Source of the DNA: Nemania diffusa
Taxonomy: Eukaryota; Ascomycota; Sordariomycetes; Xylariales; Xylariaceae
Direction of reading: 5' to 3'
Assembly (NCBI GenBank): GCA_038501195.1
Contig: JBBPUQ010000007.1
Coordinates: 3,015,501 to 3,079,500 of the forward strand
Length of the DNA stretch: 64,000 nt
Shown: one piece after another, positions 40,012 through 51,051 of the stretch
Numbering within the stretch: the stretch's first letter is position 1
Layout: every line of letters starts with the position of its first letter
The notes under the pieces: model-generated
The model's input: only the letters and a program-made list of their open reading frames with translations
The model's database searches: none
Told to the model about the DNA's origin: nothing
Program-made: the position numbers and the translations under genes

Positions 40012-41991
40012 ATGGCCGTCCCGCCGCAATATAGGCACACCTGGGCCTTCTGGCACCATGAATGGGACAGAGTTTCCATCCAAATCGACTGCATAAATCG
40101 CATGATTAAGATCAACTATTCGGTCTTTGAAAATCTCGGAGAGGGAGGCAGGGCTTTTTTTGTCCGGCAAGCCAAGTAAGTACCTTTCTATGTCTGGCCC
40201 ACTTACGATCGACATTACATTAGTCGACCTATAGACTTGGCATGGTTTATTCTCCTAGACCCAGGTGGGGGCTTCTCTGTTAATATGCCACTGGTCTTCA
40301 TCTATGTGCTTGCTAGTGCAAAGGTTTACACTCCTCAGAATCATCCCCACGTAATGCATTCTCTTAATCGTCGTGTAGCTAACTAATTAATTCTTAATAG
40401 TCAACTGTTAAAGAAACAGACGGAATTCTTTCTCGACAATAGCGACCGCAAGCGGGTGTACTTAGCAAGTCCTGACGATCTACAGAGCCTAATGCCTTCC
40501 CAGTTCAAGCCACGACTACTAGTTAACTACCCAGGCCCATTTCCAAATCCATACACTCAGCAGCCCATGGCTACTACCAACTACCAAGCACCAGGCACTG
40601 GTCATATTACCACCCAGTCAACTGCCGCACCATTCGGCAACGCATATCCTTCACCTGGGTCGAACAACGGAAGTCCTTTAGTGACCAACAAGCCTGCTAT
40701 CAACAGGAACTGGAATAATCCCGGTCAAAATTTTAACCTCAATTTTGTTCCTTCCCGGGCACAGAATACCACTACAAGTGTTGGTATTCCACCCTTTTGG
40801 AACCAGGGTCTTCAAGCTCCCGCCCAACCCTTCATGTTGCCAGCCGCTGGATATAATATCCCTTCCAATATTTGCGCGCCAAGTATGAGCCCGCCAAATA
40901 TGAGCCCGCCAAATATCAGCGCGCCAAATGTTAGTGCACCGGATACTAGGGCACCAGGTCTTGGGGCACCAAATCCCAGACCACCAAATGCTAGAGCACC
41001 AAATGCTAGAGCACCAAATGCTAGGGCACCAAATGCTAGAGCACCAAAGTACCCGGTCCAAACACCTCAGGTGACCCTGCCCATGACTGTACCGATGGAT
41101 AGCAGTGCATACCCCGCGGGGAATAAGGGGAAGCTCCCTATTACTCCGCAAATCGAGACCCCTATTAGTGTTGCCGGTCCATCTTCAGGCCACAAGCGTA
41201 AGCTATCCAATGACCTCGACCCCCAAGGTTGGGTTAAGGAGGGATAGAACCCCTCCATCCATCTCTTGGAGGTGCAGGACAATGGAGTGGTTGAGCCCGC
41301 GCCGAAGAAAGCTAGAACAACAAAGAAAACCAAGAGTACTGCCAAGTGGCCCCCAAATCCCTGGCATATCTACCGACAGGAGCAGCATGCTGCTGTGGCC
41401 GCGCAGAACCCGAGCCTCCCAAATACTGCCATCGGTAAGTCAACGTGCTTCTTAAGCTGTGTCGTGCCTCGCTCTAATGCTGACTTCATTCTAGCGACGT
41501 TGGTCAGTAAGCAATGGGATGCATTGACTCCCGAAGAGAGAGATCGCTACGTCGAGCGGTCGGATAACCTCATCCTTGAACACTTACGCCAACACCCCGA
41601 GGCAACTTACGAACCGGAATTCTTGGGTATGATTGAGGATCGACGCATCAAGCGAGAGGAGGCCAAGAAATTGCATGAGATGACAGCCAAAGCACCGGAA
41701 CTACCGCAAGCACCAGTTCTGCAAGCACCAGCACCAGTTCCGCAAGCACTAGCACCAGTACCGGAAGAACCAGTACCGCAAGCACTTGTACCACAAGCAT
41801 CAGTGCCCAAAGCACCAGTGGCCCAAGTACCAGTGGCCCAAGTACCAGTGGCCCAAGTACCAGTGGCCCAAGCAACAACTCAGGGCGAGGAGGTCCACAC
41901 GGATTTCCAGGATTTCGATTTCGAATTCATCGATCCTGAGCTTTTCAACTACATTGATTTCTATCCCCCGATTCCCCCATCAGACGCATAA
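40012..41991 (+). CDS. MAT1-2-1-like HMG-box protein with Pro-rich repeats
   Basis: My model has five exons (40,012-40,175; 40,224-40,323; 40,420-41,232; 41,278-41,434; 41,495-41,991) and gives 576 aa. The HMG box spans residues 382-453: it opens AKWPPNPWHIYRQEQHAA and continues QWDALTPEERDRYVERS. A 60-nt intron (GTAAGT...CTAAT...TAG) splits codon 412, after NTAI, matching the conserved phase-1 intron inside the box of MAT1-2-1 genes. Box spacing is MAT1-2-1-like, but substitutions (WPPNPWHIYR for RPPNxxILYR) show divergence. The N-terminus (YRHTWAFWHHEW) and a WFILLDPGGGFSVN segment precede a long Pro/Asn-rich region. Two in-frame minisatellites encode NARAP and VPVAQ repeats. Introns 2 and 3 are less certain: intron 3 is 45 nt with a weak branch site, so a frameshift there is possible. 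The protein is probably a nuclear DNA-binding regulator. None of the usual MAT flanks (APN2, SLA2) are seen. Confidence 0.7.
40895..41055 (+). repeat. Coding minisatellite, 15-bp units (NARAP)
   Basis: In-frame 15-bp units of the type ccaaatgctagagca are repeated four times perfectly or nearly so at 40,983-41,047, preceded by more degenerate PNMSP/PNISA/PNVSA units from 40,895. They encode a Pro/Ala/Arg-rich linker. Units of 15 bp keep the frame when copy number changes. Confidence 0.9.
41800..41875 (+). repeat. Coding minisatellite, 15-bp units (VPVAQ)
   Basis: Four near-identical 15-bp units, gtggcccaagtacca, follow a broader Ala-Pro-Val-Pro-Gln low-complexity stretch (from about 41,690) after the HMG box. 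All keep the frame. Confidence 0.9.
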
Positions 41992-42653
41992 GGGCGTGCG
42001 CACAGGGATGCGTTACTGGGCAGTGATAAGATCTGAGAGTTATCATAATGAAGGAATGAATGAATGAATACATGGTTGGGTTGTAAAGGGAATATGGAAA
42101 CAGGCAAATTGATTTTTAAAGTTTCTTAGCGGGTTGAATGGAATTCATATGGGCAGGTGCGTGGAGTAACAAGGAATAGGGCACACCGGAACTAGGTATT
42201 GGGATCTCTCCTTTAGGATTACTGGGAACTTTGGTTTCTTCCAGGTAATGATATAGCGTTCGGTGGCTGAGTTTCGTCACCTCTAAAAGTAACATAAAAC
42301 AGCCACACGTTGATCTATTTATGTGACATGATCTAGCCTTAAGGGACCGGTCTTCTTTGAATCGATTGGTAGCGTACAGGTATGTACGACAGCTGAGGTT
42401 ACCTATATGTAGGTAAGGCGCTTCGTTATCCCTTTACGCGCCCGCTCGGCGCTTAAAAGTGGGTTAGCGGGGCCGAGCGTTATTTGCATACACCCAATAA
42501 AACTACCTAATTATCCAAGCATGATTTTATACTCTTATTGGGTATAACTAAATAAATTCGGCTAAGCAAGCTTCTCACGTTCTTTCTCGAATATCTGGGA
42601 CAATATTATATACATAAAGGGATATATCCTGCAAACAGGTCGTGCCTGTCGAT
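41992..42653. other. Intergenic spacer with a dispersed-repeat copy
   Basis: 3' flanks of the HMG and esterase genes converge here. It contains the inverted copy of the short dispersed repeat (42,425-42,500). No gene was seen. Confidence 0.5.
42425..42500 (-). repeat. Dispersed repeat copy A (inverted)
   Basis: The minus strand reads gccgagcgggcgcgtaaagg followed by gata, matching the core gccgagtgggcgcttaaagg at 49,312 and the 56,279 copy. The similarity continues more weakly through aaaagtg, gcgggg and gcatacacccaat, the counterparts of aaaagtgaaataacgcgggg and gcatccaatcag. Confidence 0.6.
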
Positions 42654-44270
42654 TTACCATGCGATCTCCTGAGAAAAGTAATCCGTGATCAGTTCCACCA
42701 CCTCGTCTGACCCGATGGATATGGTGCCATAGCTATCTCCTATCACCATCGTCGTCTTGGATGCACTGTTGCTAGCCACCCACTTCGTCAGATTCCCGCC
42801 GTTCGGGTTGCCCGTGGCGATGAAGTTGTACCAGTACTGGGAGATCTTCTCCTGGACCGCGTAGTCCTGGGCCGTCCAGTTGAGGTACGTCCCTTGCAGA
42901 GTCGGGGCCCAAGGGATGTTGCCAAACGCGTAGTTGATCTCGCTGCCGTGGAAGGCACCGGCGCTCTGTCCAGGAGGCGCGTGGGTCCAGAAATACGTGT
43001 AGACACTGCTGTTGCCACCGCCGGCGGCCCAGGCGGACGCCCACGACCACGAGGACACGAGGCTCTGGTTGCGGTAGAAGTTGTTGGTCTGGGCGCCCGC
43101 CTCGGCATCGGTCGACGCCGGGAAGAGCTCGAAATACGTGTCCGCGAGCCCGAGCGGCTCGAAGATGGCGGTGTTGGTCGAGTTGTAGGTGCTCAGGGCA
43201 AGGGTGCGCGGGTCGGGGCTCGCGCCGCTCTCGTCCCGGTTGTTGCCGGTCAGGACGGGCACGTCGTTCTGCGAGTGGCTCGCCAGGGTCCCCGCGTACG
43301 TGTCCACCAGCACGTACCCGTCGATCACGGGGCGGAAGACGGGGGGCTCCATGTAGGCCGAGTTGTTCTCGAACGGCGTCCCGACGAAGATGGTGTCGGA
43401 CTGCGGGCTGGCGGCCAGCAGGGTCGCCAGGGGAAGCTGGCGGGCCTCCTCGATGGAGCTCACGTTCAGCGCCGCGAGATAGCTGATGCCCTGGGCCTCG
43501 GCCTCGGTCTTGTTGCGGTGGCTCGTGGCTAGAGATCCGGTCAGGGGATCATGCGGAGCCCGCGCGCCGCTCTCTGCGATGGCACCTTGGAATAGACCGG
43601 CGGCCAGAGGCGAGTAGACCATGGCGAGCGCGATGCCAGAGCCGGCGGACTGTCCGCCGAGGGTGATCTGGCTGGCGTTGCCGCCAAACTGCTGGATGTT
43701 CTCGTTGGTCCAGTGCAAGCAGGCGATCTGGTCCTGCAGGAACCAGTTGCCTGTGGAGTTGCCGTCGGCCTCGGCCGTCAGCTCCGGGTGCGCGAGACCG
43801 CCTAGCACGCCGAGCCGGTAGTTGTACGTCACCACAACGACGCCCTTGGCGGCGAGGGCAGACCCGTCATATGCCGGGTCCGAGCCGGAGCCGCCCGAGA
43901 AGCGGCCGCCGTAGCTCCAGAGGTAGACTGGGTAGTTGGTCGTGTTGCTGAAGTCCTCGGGTGTCCAGATGTTAAGGAATAGACAGTCTTCCGAGCCGAT
44001 GATAGTACCATTGTTGCTTAGCTGGGCGCATTCGTTGCCGTACTCGAAGGCGTCGAAGGTCGCATTCCACGACGTGGGGTGCGGTGGGTGTTGCCAGCGA
44101 TACTCGCCCGTCGCAGCGTCGGCGAAGCGAATGCCTTTGAACACATTCACGCCCGCTACCTTGTCCGAGACTGTGCCGCGGACAGGTCCGTTGTGCAGGG
44201 AGATCACTGGGTTTTGCTCCGCCAAGGCCGTGCCGGCCGCCGCGAGAGCTCCGAGAAGAAATGCCGCCAT
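42654..44270 (-). CDS. Secreted type-B carboxylesterase/lipase (upstream paralogue)
   Basis: Intronless frame of 538 aa. I start at ATG 44,270, because MAAFLLGALAAAGTALA is a good signal peptide and the 21 codons before it are polar. It is an alpha/beta hydrolase of the COesterase family. The nucleophile elbow is GGQSAGS (Ser208), Glu347 lies in NNRDESGA, and His441 lies in AFHGSEINYAFG, so the triad is complete. The second family signature is EDCLFLNIWTP. The oxyanion-hole segment is SYGGRFSGG instead of the usual HGGGF. Many NxS/T sequons fit a secreted glycoprotein. It probably hydrolyses carboxylic esters or lipids outside the cell; the substrate cannot be read from sequence. A related gene lies 1.3 kb away in the same orientation. 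Confidence 0.92.
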   Translation of the reverse strand: MAAFLLGALAAAGTALAEQNPVISLHNGPVRGTVSDKVAGVNVFKGIRFADAATGEYRWQHPPHPTSWNATFDAFEYGNECAQLSNNGTIIGSEDCLFLNIWTPEDFSNTTNYPVYLWSYGGRFSGGSGSDPAYDGSALAAKGVVVVTYNYRLGVLGGLAHPELTAEADGNSTGNWFLQDQIACLHWTNENIQQFGGNASQITLGGQSAGSGIALAMVYSPLAAGLFQGAIAESGARAPHDPLTGSLATSHRNKTEAEAQGISYLAALNVSSIEEARQLPLATLLAASPQSDTIFVGTPFENNSAYMEPPVFRPVIDGYVLVDTYAGTLASHSQNDVPVLTGNNRDESGASPDPRTLALSTYNSTNTAIFEPLGLADTYFELFPASTDAEAGAQTNNFYRNQSLVSSWSWASAWAAGGGNSSVYTYFWTHAPPGQSAGAFHGSEINYAFGNIPWAPTLQGTYLNWTAQDYAVQEKISQYWYNFIATGNPNGGNLTKWVASNSASKTTMVIGDSYGTISIGSDEVVELITDYFSQEIAW

Positions 44271-45535
44271 GGTTTGTTTGTCTGCTTGGCTCTGCGCAAA
44301 GGTATCTTGAGCGTGCATGACACGAACAGACATGTATTCATGCGCCCAGGACGAGTCAGCTCATATACTCTTCAACGCGGCTCATTGCACGATAGTTTCC
44401 CCGAGGTTACGCGTCGCTGGTGATCTACATGTGCATACTACGTACCCTACATACATAAGTATAAGCATTGAACCCACGAACCGGGTCTCCTGCCGCATCT
44501 GGCTGCCCCATCCAGTGACCAACGAGATGGTAGACCTGCAGGTTCCCTGCCTTGCCATGCGAGCGCAATGATGCACACCCAGACCGGTGAAACCCAAGAG
44601 GACAGGGGTCAAACTGCCGAGGCGGAAGAACTCATCTTGATCGGTTCGATGATCGATCTAGAAAGGAGAGTCGAAGACGCGTAGCCTGTCTACTTTGAGG
44701 TCGCACTCCGCAGCGGTATTCTGTATTGAGCAGGTAGAGTACGCGTCTTCGTGTAGATCATAGCATCATAATGTCGTGACGTGGGTATCTGCTCAAGTGC
44801 TCCGCCAGCCTCGGGTCCATGACATTAAAAGTGGAAAAGCGGGACGATGTATATAATCGAATTAAAACCAATTGGATGCTTGTTTAAGCATGATTTCGTG
44901 TCCGGGGGCTAACTGCCGGTACTTGTAATCGTTATACCACGTTCTCTCGGCTTGACTAGCTGTAGTTGGTTTAGTGATGCATGAGCACATTCCCTTTGAA
45001 ATTATACCGGAAGCGACATATAGTTTTATTCAGAGTGCCGATTGACCAATCCTTGAAGCCTCGCATTCTCGTACTCTCGTACTAACGCGTATTTACCCTA
45101 GAAATATTCCCGAAACGCACCTTTTTAGCCTCCCCGCCTCGCTTGGTTGGTTACTTTGACTAGTTTGAAAAAAAAAAAAGAGATAATTTCCTTAAAACTA
45201 ACGAAGAATACAATATAGAACGATAATATCATGATTTGAAAGACACAATTATCAGACAGTCGTCATTAGAGAACCGCGGTCTATTCCTAAGTGCTTTGTA
45301 TCTTATAGTATACTGACCAAAAAAAAGGACGAGACGAGAGAAATCACTGAGAAGTTAAGGCTCATTCATAGCTACTATAATTTAAGTATTTTATTTGAAA
45401 TGCTCAAGTGAATCTTCTATCAACTGCAGTTTACAAGCTTCGAAGCAACGCATAACAGATCGCTTAAATGTTTACAAGAAACCCTACTATATACATAAAT
45501 CCCAGGGGGTCGACCGTGTCAATAGTGAACAGGGC
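44271..45535. other. Intergenic between the two esterases
   Basis: 5' flank of one esterase and 3' flank of the other. No protein-like frame was seen. It contains an A12 run at about 45,168-45,179. Confidence 0.5.
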
Positions 45536-47134
45536 CTAGATGGGAGTCAAGCTAGCAAACCAGCTTTTGAATAGGCTTATCTGCTGGGCGTTGGCGATGG
45601 GAATCGGGCCCCAGCCATTTCCAAGCTCCTGAGTTACCGTCGTGTTGGCGGAAACGCTGTTCCACTGGGTCAGACCGTCTCCATTGGGGTTGCCTGTCTT
45701 GATGAAGTTAACCCAGTAGCTGTTCATGGTGGTGGCAATCTGGTAGTCCTCAGCCTCCCACTCGCCATAGTAGACGTTGTACAGGTTGTTCTGCGTGTAC
45801 TGGATCTCGGTCATGTGCGCAGCTCCGGCATCTTGTCCAGGCGGGGCGTGATCCCACAGGTAGGTCCATACGGGACTGGTCCTATTGCTTAGCCACAAGG
45901 TAGCGAAGTTCTGCGTGCCAACCTTGGAGCGGTCGGTGAATTGAGCGTTCTCAGCGGCTGAAGCGGTGGCCGAGTCGTTAGCCGGGTACGCAGCAAAGAA
46001 CTTGTCGACGAAGTCTCCGGAATAAGTGGAGTTATTATCGTCGAGGTACTCGGCCAGGGTGATATTGAGACCGTTCTCAGCGCCACTCTCATCCTTAGTA
46101 TTTCCAGTTATGATAGGAACGTCGTTGGCGAGTCCTAGCTTTAGCGTGTTCAGGTATGTATCGGGCATGGCATAGTAGTCTAAAGTGCCCTTAAATGCAG
46201 GGCCTGTCGAGCCAGGCATGGCAGAGTTATCGAGCGTGTCCCACGGCAGGGCACGCATACAGGCAATCGTGCTACAGTTCACACTCTCCATGAACGACAG
46301 ACTATAGTTCAGGGCAACGTCGTAGGTCTGGTAACCCTCTGCCAAGCTGGTAGCAAGGGGATCATAGGGGTTGCGGACGCCACTCTGGATGATGGCGCCA
46401 ACAAACTTGCCCTTGGTAAGGTTGCTGTTAAGGATGTGGTAAGTGGCAGCCGAACCAGCTGACTGGCCCGAGACGGTGATACGGTCCGGGTCACCGCCAA
46501 ATGCCGCGATGTTGTCGCGGATCCATTGCAGAGCGGCAAACTGGTCTAGCATACCGTAATTGCCAGAGCTGTTAAGACCAATGCTGGCCAGGTTCTCCTC
46601 GGTCAGCTCGGGAGTCACAAGCCAGCCAGTCGCACCGGTGCGGTAGTTGTAGTTGACAAAGATAACGCCCTTATCGGCCATGCCGGCACCATCAAAGCGA
46701 GGATCGGCATTAGAGCCTCCTGCAGGGTAACTCCACATAACGACGGGGAGCTTGGCATCGGTGGAGTTGGCAGCGCTCCAGACATTTACGTTTAAACAGT
46801 CCTCGCCAATGTCGGCGTACGTGGTACCGGAAGCAACGCAGGAGAGTCCGTAGTCCTTGGCGTCAAAAGTCGTGTTCCACGGGGTGACGCTCTGGGGGGG
46901 ACGGAAGCGGTTCTCTCCCGAGGTGTCGGCGGCAAAGGGTATACCCTTCCAAACCGTGATATCCTTCCAGTTGGTGAGGTTCATGTTGGCAGGGCTGCTG
47001 TTGAAGGCGGCGTAGCCTTGTACCGGGCCATTGGGAGTCTTGAGCACACTGTCGTAGAGTGCTGCTTGAGCCGCCGGAGCCAGGAGGCCCAGGACGGAGG
47101 CGAGAGCGACCTCGCGGGATCGAGTGATGCCCAT
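45536..47134 (-). CDS. Secreted type-B carboxylesterase (second paralogue)
   Basis: Intronless, 532 aa from ATG 47,134. The frame extends 10 codons further up only through a GTG. MGITRSREVALASVLGLLAPAAQA is a signal peptide. The COesterase triad is Ser225 (VSGQSAGS), Glu349 (NTKDESGA) and His440 (GAAHMTEIQY). EDCLNVNVWS is the family signature, and FGGDPDRIT precedes the nucleophile strand as usual. The oxyanion loop is SYPAGGSN. A NYNYRTGATGW stretch replaces the common NYRLGxLGF. It shares architecture with the neighbour at 42,654 but is clearly diverged, so this is an old duplication or independent members and not a recent tandem copy. It is probably extracellular; the ester substrate is unknown. 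Confidence 0.92.
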   Translation of the reverse strand: MGITRSREVALASVLGLLAPAAQAALYDSVLKTPNGPVQGYAAFNSSPANMNLTNWKDITVWKGIPFAADTSGENRFRPPQSVTPWNTTFDAKDYGLSCVASGTTYADIGEDCLNVNVWSAANSTDAKLPVVMWSYPAGGSNADPRFDGAGMADKGVIFVNYNYRTGATGWLVTPELTEENLASIGLNSSGNYGMLDQFAALQWIRDNIAAFGGDPDRITVSGQSAGSAATYHILNSNLTKGKFVGAIIQSGVRNPYDPLATSLAEGYQTYDVALNYSLSFMESVNCSTIACMRALPWDTLDNSAMPGSTGPAFKGTLDYYAMPDTYLNTLKLGLANDVPIITGNTKDESGAENGLNITLAEYLDDNNSTYSGDFVDKFFAAYPANDSATASAAENAQFTDRSKVGTQNFATLWLSNRTSPVWTYLWDHAPPGQDAGAAHMTEIQYTQNNLYNVYYGEWEAEDYQIATTMNSYWVNFIKTGNPNGDGLTQWNSVSANTTVTQELGNGWGPIPIANAQQISLFKSWFASLTPI

Positions 47135-49240
47135 GATGGATGATAGTGCTAAAATGAGCAACACAAGGGGAAAAGAATCTCAACCGGAAAGAATGTGATG
47201 CACTATGGAAAACAGGATGAGACTCTGCAAGAACAACGGCGAGATGATCTTACTTCCTTCTTCATATCAACGGTTTTGGCTCGTTCGAGGCTTGCGGTTT
47301 TCTATGATTTCAAAATTGGTGCTACGGGAAAACTACGCCGGCGCTTTACTCAGTAAAGGAGCTACTCTGTATAGCAGTACGTGTTTCCCGCTAAGTATTT
47401 TCGTCATGTATCAGACCATGACAGGCAGGGATCGGCGTCGAAAGTAGGCTGCGAGTCATAAACTAAGTTGATGCACTTGCTGAATTGCCAAGGCCTCGGG
47501 TCATGTACAATAGATTGGTTGGAATATGTCACTCAATCAAACCGGCCCCCTAGCCGATCGGCCGATCGTAGCGGTACCGTAGTCGTTTCGATGCCGGAGC
47601 ACTAACTGGGCTCCGTTCCAGGGTGGTAGTGGGGACGTGGGGCGTGGAGAGCTTGTTGTCTTACGCGTACCTTTCGTGTCCTGTGCCGCTAGTGAAGTGC
47701 CGGTTGAGGCGAAGGCCGTCGCTAATTAGACCTGTTGCTATGAACGATACGAAGGCCAGCCTGTCAGCCCAATGCCTTACTGGGCTGGGTTAGTTCTGGG
47801 TTGAGCCGCCTTAGCACGTAAAAAAGTAGTTCCGCCGTCAGCCGAGGATCTCACTATAATGGTGTTGATAGAGTCGTTAGCCGCGGCATTGCAGTTCTCA
47901 TCCCAGTAGAGAGCCTCGCAGCTCGCTACTCAGGCATCGTCCCATCCCGGACACATCAGCTCCGGCCCTGGCAGCGCCGCAAGTTTCGCCGTCGAATTTG
48001 TCACAGCCCTAGGTCCCAGTCCCAAAATCGTCATCAGTGCTAGTAGCGGCGTCGACTACCCTCGGCGATCCTCTAGAGAATCTAGACGGCACGTCAACTA
48101 CCACACCGCCCAAGAAGAAATGGGACTTAGGTGCCTTGATCATTTCGAGGGCATGAACGCAAGAATAACGAGGCTGAGCTGCTACAGCGGCGGTGCATCG
48201 TGGCTAGAGAGACGCTGTGCTTCATGCGCTCCCCCCAGAGCTTACGAAACCTTGCAGGGGTCCGAGGCGCGGGACGTGTTGGCGTCAATCAACTCCAGAC
48301 TCATCAGCACTTATCACCTACCGTCGTGATTGTGCCTCTACAGCAAATTCAGAGAGGTTCAGACTCGGTTAGGCAGATCAAACCTCATCTAGTGAAAAAC
48401 CTTGTCAAGCTTCGACAATATGACTATCCTGTCCCAACGCCTCCAAAGTCAATCAGCCTCTCCAGACTCAGACAAGTCTCGCCTGACTTACAGACTAATT
48501 CCACCCCGCGCCTTGCGGTGAGGAGAATTAAGCTAGGTAGACAGCGAAGTCCTCTCACTACTCACCAACGAAGGAAACCTCAAAGGAAGGCTTCGTAGGC
48601 TAACATCGTAGCACGCGCTTGCAAGGGCACATCTAGATGATAGAACAGTGCAATAAGCAATCGACGTCCTAGAAAACACCAAGTCGTCGTAGAGGACGCG
48701 CTCTGCGCTAAAGATAGCCCCAATTGAACAATCTTAGCTGATCTGCTTGGATGCGAATAAGAAAGAGAAGGCCTTAGAGGATGAGAAAATAAGGTCGGGT
48801 TCCAGTCAAATATTGATTTAATTACAACTGCAGTCCATACTAGCTGGAAAACGGGTAGCACGATTGGGTCAGGGACTGCCTGGGCCCTATTTGGATAGTG
48901 TATTAAATATTTGCTGAGAGAAGTTAACCTCGAGAAGGAGGGGAGAGCTAAAGTCATAGGTTTTATTGGGTGGATTAGAGCCCGAGATATACCTTATTCG
49001 CCCACTTTCGACTCCAGCCACTTCCAGCCACAGTACAGTCTACTCGGCTTGGTAGCCATACCAGCCCCCGCCCAATTCAGTAAACTATGTTTCAAGTTAT
49101 CGCGCGTTAAACGATCAATCGTGTATTTGATAGTTTGTATTTTTAAAATGTCTGAGGAAATATAAAGTGTTGACACATGGTGTGGTTATACCAGTATTAT
49201 CCGACAGTTGAACATCCGGTGCGCATTCGGTTTGTTCACA
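47135..49240. other. Gene-poor stretch with a possible coding relic
   Basis: No intact gene. At about 47,940-48,310 one plus-strand frame, interrupted by a few stops, is Ala/Ser/Pro-rich, then reads PPKKKWDLGALIISRA and EAELLQRRCIVARE. It looks like a decayed coding sequence, but I do not recognise the family. The frame at 48,200-48,598 is a shadow. Confidence 0.35.
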
Positions 49241-49340
49241 TAAAGACTTCTGATTGGATGCGTCTGGTTACGTAAAACCCCGCGTTATTTCACTTTTGAG
49301 TCACCTATAGAGCCGAGTGGGCGCTTAAAGGGATAGGCCG
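49241..49340 (+). repeat. Dispersed repeat copy B
   Basis: It reads ttctgattggatgcgtctgg, then ttacgtaaaaccccgcg, agtcacctatag, and gccgagtgggcgcttaaagg followed by gata. It aligns over about 90 nt with 56,219-56,303, mostly with C/T and G/A differences and small gaps. Confidence 0.75.
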
Positions 49341-50921
49341 GCGCTTACTACAAGCAAAGTACTACTTCACAATTAATTGGTTGTTTTCTTTTTTTCAAAT
49401 TTTTAACAAAGGTTTATTTTTATTTTTTTTTTATTTTTTCATTAAGTGCAATACTTTATTTCCTAGGTAGGCTGGGCGGCACCTTATTTTTAGACTCATA
49501 TTAACTTACGATAGCAGCTACCAACTTACGTCATAGCTTGGATTACTAAACTTGATCAATAAAAGCAATAAAAGCAGGCAAGTCAGTCAAACAAGCGTTT
49601 TTTTTTTTTTTGCGATCAGGCAGGTAAAACAAGTCAAGAGGCTATTATTTGACTGGCTTTGCTTCTGTGCAGTGCTGGTTTTAGCGTTTGCTATATTCGA
49701 CTAGAGTTATGAGATTCATCATTTCAGCTCCTTTTCAAACCATTTGGTGTATCAAACGAAAGCTATTAGCAGGCCTTAGTCACTTCATGTATGGTCAAAT
49801 CCATAGCGTTTCATCTATGACCTTCATAGGAGAGTGACGTGACCAACCCTGTAGCTTCGTCCTTGAGAAGTCTGCGTGAGGTCCGACTCTCTCTAGTCAC
49901 ATACGCACTCCACTCGGGGGACTTGCTGTACATCGCGTGGACTTATTTGCATAGTCTGAATAGTGTCATTTCCCGCCTTAGATAGACCGCCTTGTCCGAG
50001 AGCTTAACGTTGGCCTTATCTATATTCCGGGTCACGGATATGGTTGGTACTAGAAGTGATTGTTTACGAAAAATAAAAGTCGGTAAACAATTCTAGTCTA
50101 ACAAATCTCCCGTATACTATACAATCCCCCGGAATAGACCGTATACTATATCATCAGTATCGCGCTTTTTCATGTCCTTATAGTCTTGCTGACAGAAAAG
50201 GCTCAACCATTTCCCTCTCATAACCGTATGCCCACTTGCATTAGTGAACTTCATATTCCGTATTATACCGTGGCAATAGGGTAGCTATAGATTTTCCAAG
50301 GCGTAAGCATTGCTAATCATGTCTTCGAAGGTGTACGACACGGAACCTATAGCACCCTGTGTAACCTTCTTTATTCAAAGAGCAATGTGATCAGCGGCCT
50401 ATTATAGTAGGCAGAATTGAACTTAAGCTCATATCTTCGACCAAGGCGGGTAAAAGCACCTAATAAGTGTATATGGTCGACTGACTATAGTTGATAAAGT
50501 TAGATACAGTCTTCTAGGTCATAACTTGCGTGGCTTGTGTTCACGCTATGTCCGAGACTCTACCCTCACATAGCGCAGCACAGGTATAGACGAAGATCAT
50601 TTCTAATTGTTATTTTTGAGAAATTGGCATATAGACGAGGTATCTTATTTGGCGCTCTTCGACTTGCTATCGTAGATAGCGGATAATTCGAACGACATCT
50701 TAGAGGCAGGCATTGAGCTATCTTTGTTGCTCTACTGAAGTGCAACAAATACTTATTAGTAGTTACATTAAATAGACTATACATATCTAATAATCATATA
50801 AACAGTTCAGTGTAAAATAAAATATAAGTTAAATTATATAATTACAAAACAAGGTTGTATATGGTAGAGTTTTTATTCAGATATAAAAATTCAATTAATA
50901 TATAAATTACAAAGGAATTTG

Positions 50922-50953
<32 letters not shown>

Positions 50954-51051
50954 GTTTTAACAGTATACTATACTTAGTTCGCATATAATATAAACTGAAT
51001 GTCTATTGTTGTACAACAGCTAAACAAGACTGTAACTAATAACCAACTATT
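49341..51051. other. Intergenic, partly AT-rich
   Basis: Mixed composition. It includes T-rich runs at 49,380-49,440 and an AT-rich patch at 50,780-51,050 with a (TA)n microsatellite (about 50,923-50,947). A minus-strand stretch near 49,850-50,010 stays mostly open but matched nothing I recognise. No gene called. Confidence 0.45.

Noticed and set aside
42788..43532. Long open frames overlapping the esterases on other frames or strands (for example 42,894-43,532)
   Set aside because: They are GC-rich shadows of a confident COesterase gene, with R/A/G-rich composition and no motifs.
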